From Lichenostomus cassidix (lineage: Eukaryota; Chordata; Aves; Passeriformes; Meliphagidae), in NCBI GenBank assembly GCA_008360975.2, contig CM039182.1, positions 89,239,405 through 89,303,404 of the forward strand: a DNA stretch of 64,000 nt. Direction: 5' to 3'. Shown here in pieces: positions 62,705 to 64,000 of the stretch. Below the pieces are notes generated by a model. The model did no database searches. It was not told where the DNA came from and was given only the letters and a program-made list of their open reading frames with translations. The translations under genes were made by a program, and so were the position numbers. Position 1 is the first letter of the stretch, and each line of letters starts with the position of its first letter.

Positions 62705-62729
62705 TAATAATAATAATAATAATAATAAT
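62705..62729 (+). repeat. (TAA)n trinucleotide repeat
   Basis: Eight TAA units are read directly. They lie about 95 bp after the G-quadruplex motif. Confidence 0.95.
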
Positions 62730-64000
62730 CTAGCAATTGAAGACACTTGAAGTATTTTCATTTTAGCAAAATAAAGGGTAAAACTATCTTTCTGTAATTT
62801 GTCTACCAGTGGTTTTTTACAGTTCAATTTGGAGTCCAGCAGCAAAGATTTAGGGTACAAAGTCTGATCAAGGGGGAATATATTCACTGGCCTGCTTACT
62901 GCATGCAAGTTTCTTCTGCATAGTAACTGCCTATGGTACCATACTGGAGAGGGATTAAGATGTTTTATATTCTGTGTGTGCATTGGAGAGGATGTGTTTT
63001 ACCTAATCTTGTTTAGCCACCATGCAGACAGCTTTGAGGATTTTTTTTTTTTTATCCCTGTATCCTTTAAAACCTGCAGATCTTTGGAAAGGGAAGGTAT
63101 TTCCATTTCTTTCGTTTGCTTTTCAAAAGTGCAGAGCTTGGCCTTTATCTTGAGGAGCAAAGAGGAAAACACTAAGCATGGCACCCCTGCCTACAGGCTT
63201 GGTACTTGTTAAATATTTTTGTCAATTAAATGTAGGTGGGAAAGACTGAACTGCTCTCAGAAATTTGTCTTCATTTTTTGTACGAAAGCAAAATAATTCT
63301 TTGTTGAAATAATTCTGTTGAAAGTTCTTTGATGCTAATTGAATAAAATATAGGTCTACAGATCCAGTGTCCCCGAAAGTGTAGCAGATGTTCATTGCTT
63401 TGTCTTCAAACAGCCATGTCTGGCTTCTTTTTCAAAGCAGTGTCTTAGTGTTGAAGGACTGACTGCTGCTTTTTTTTACAAAGTGCTGTGTGCATGCAGA
63501 GGTAGAAAGACAGGGAAGGAAGAAAGCAAAACGATCACCTGAAATGATGGGATTATTTTTGAAAGAGGAAATCTGTTGCCAGTTCCCAAGATCTTTTAAA
63601 AATCTTCAAATGCATCACAACGATTTGAGTGAGGGAAGAATTGCAAGCAGGTTCAAGGGGTTTGAAGGGATTGAGTAATATCAAGGTAGCAAGGTAAAGA
63701 ACTTGAAAGTTTGAAAGGATGCTAGAGGGCTACAGATGCACTAAGACAATATGATTATTAGAAAGAAAATAGTATGTCTCTTGTCTCTGCCTGGTTGCTA
63801 CTACCCCAGTAGCTTTTAGTATTAGACTCAAACCAGATTCTCACATTTTTAATCGTTCCTTGGGAGCTGGTTCTGCACTTCTGTTGTCCTCAAATACCTC
63901 ACAAAAGGTGCTGCCAGTATTTTTCTGTGACAAATGCACCCACATGCATATATTCATAATTAAAATAATAATATTTTTAATTACAGGTTGTTAATGCTTC
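62730..64000. other. Non-coding end of window with an acceptor-like site at the edge
   Basis: No recognised family. The last bases include TTTTTAATTACAG ending at 63986, followed by GTTGTTAATGCTTC. This could be a splice acceptor entering a phase-0 exon that continues past the window. The pyrimidine tract is only moderate and the exon cannot be judged from 14 bases. Confidence 0.25.

Overview
The window looks like nuclear DNA from a bird. It is AT-rich and gene-poor, and it carries four 3'-end fragments of the CR1 LINE family (two subfamilies) and one degraded LTR whose start matches avian endogenous-retrovirus LTRs. There are no operons, rRNA or tRNA genes, or CRISPR arrays. No long intact coding frame was found. 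Species cannot be told from the sequence alone.

Layout: 1-6.8 kb is non-coding apart from two CR1 tails (2.94 and 4.24 kb) and weak exon candidates. At 6.8-7.6 kb two short plus-strand exon-like blocks lie 585 bp apart. They have good AG/GT splice sites, and they join in one frame to give an acidic, Gln/Glu/Lys-rich peptide. A third block at 22.5 kb (39 nt) is in the same phase. I read this as part of a protein-coding gene with long introns, which I could not identify. The 15 kb putative intron between the second and third blocks holds an R2-like reverse-transcriptase fossil (13.6-14.1 kb), a perfect short hairpin (13.13 kb), an unbroken 314-nt polypyrimidine tract (17.14-17.45 kb), the LTR (20.16 kb) and a CR1 tail (21.7 kb).

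From 22.5 to 64 kb I see intronic or intergenic DNA. It contains an ancient palindromic repeat (29.6 kb), a CCAT microsatellite (31.2 kb), a larger CR1 piece (46.5 kb), small simple repeats, a G-quadruplex motif (62.59 kb), and two minus-strand open frames of 145 and 168 codons with no recognised family. Several further AG...GT blocks are compatible with small exons, but blocks of this kind also arise by chance in AT-rich DNA. They are listed as findings, not asserted as genes.

The items most worth following up are the unidentified split gene, the R2-like fossil outside rDNA, and the 314-nt polypyrimidine tract.
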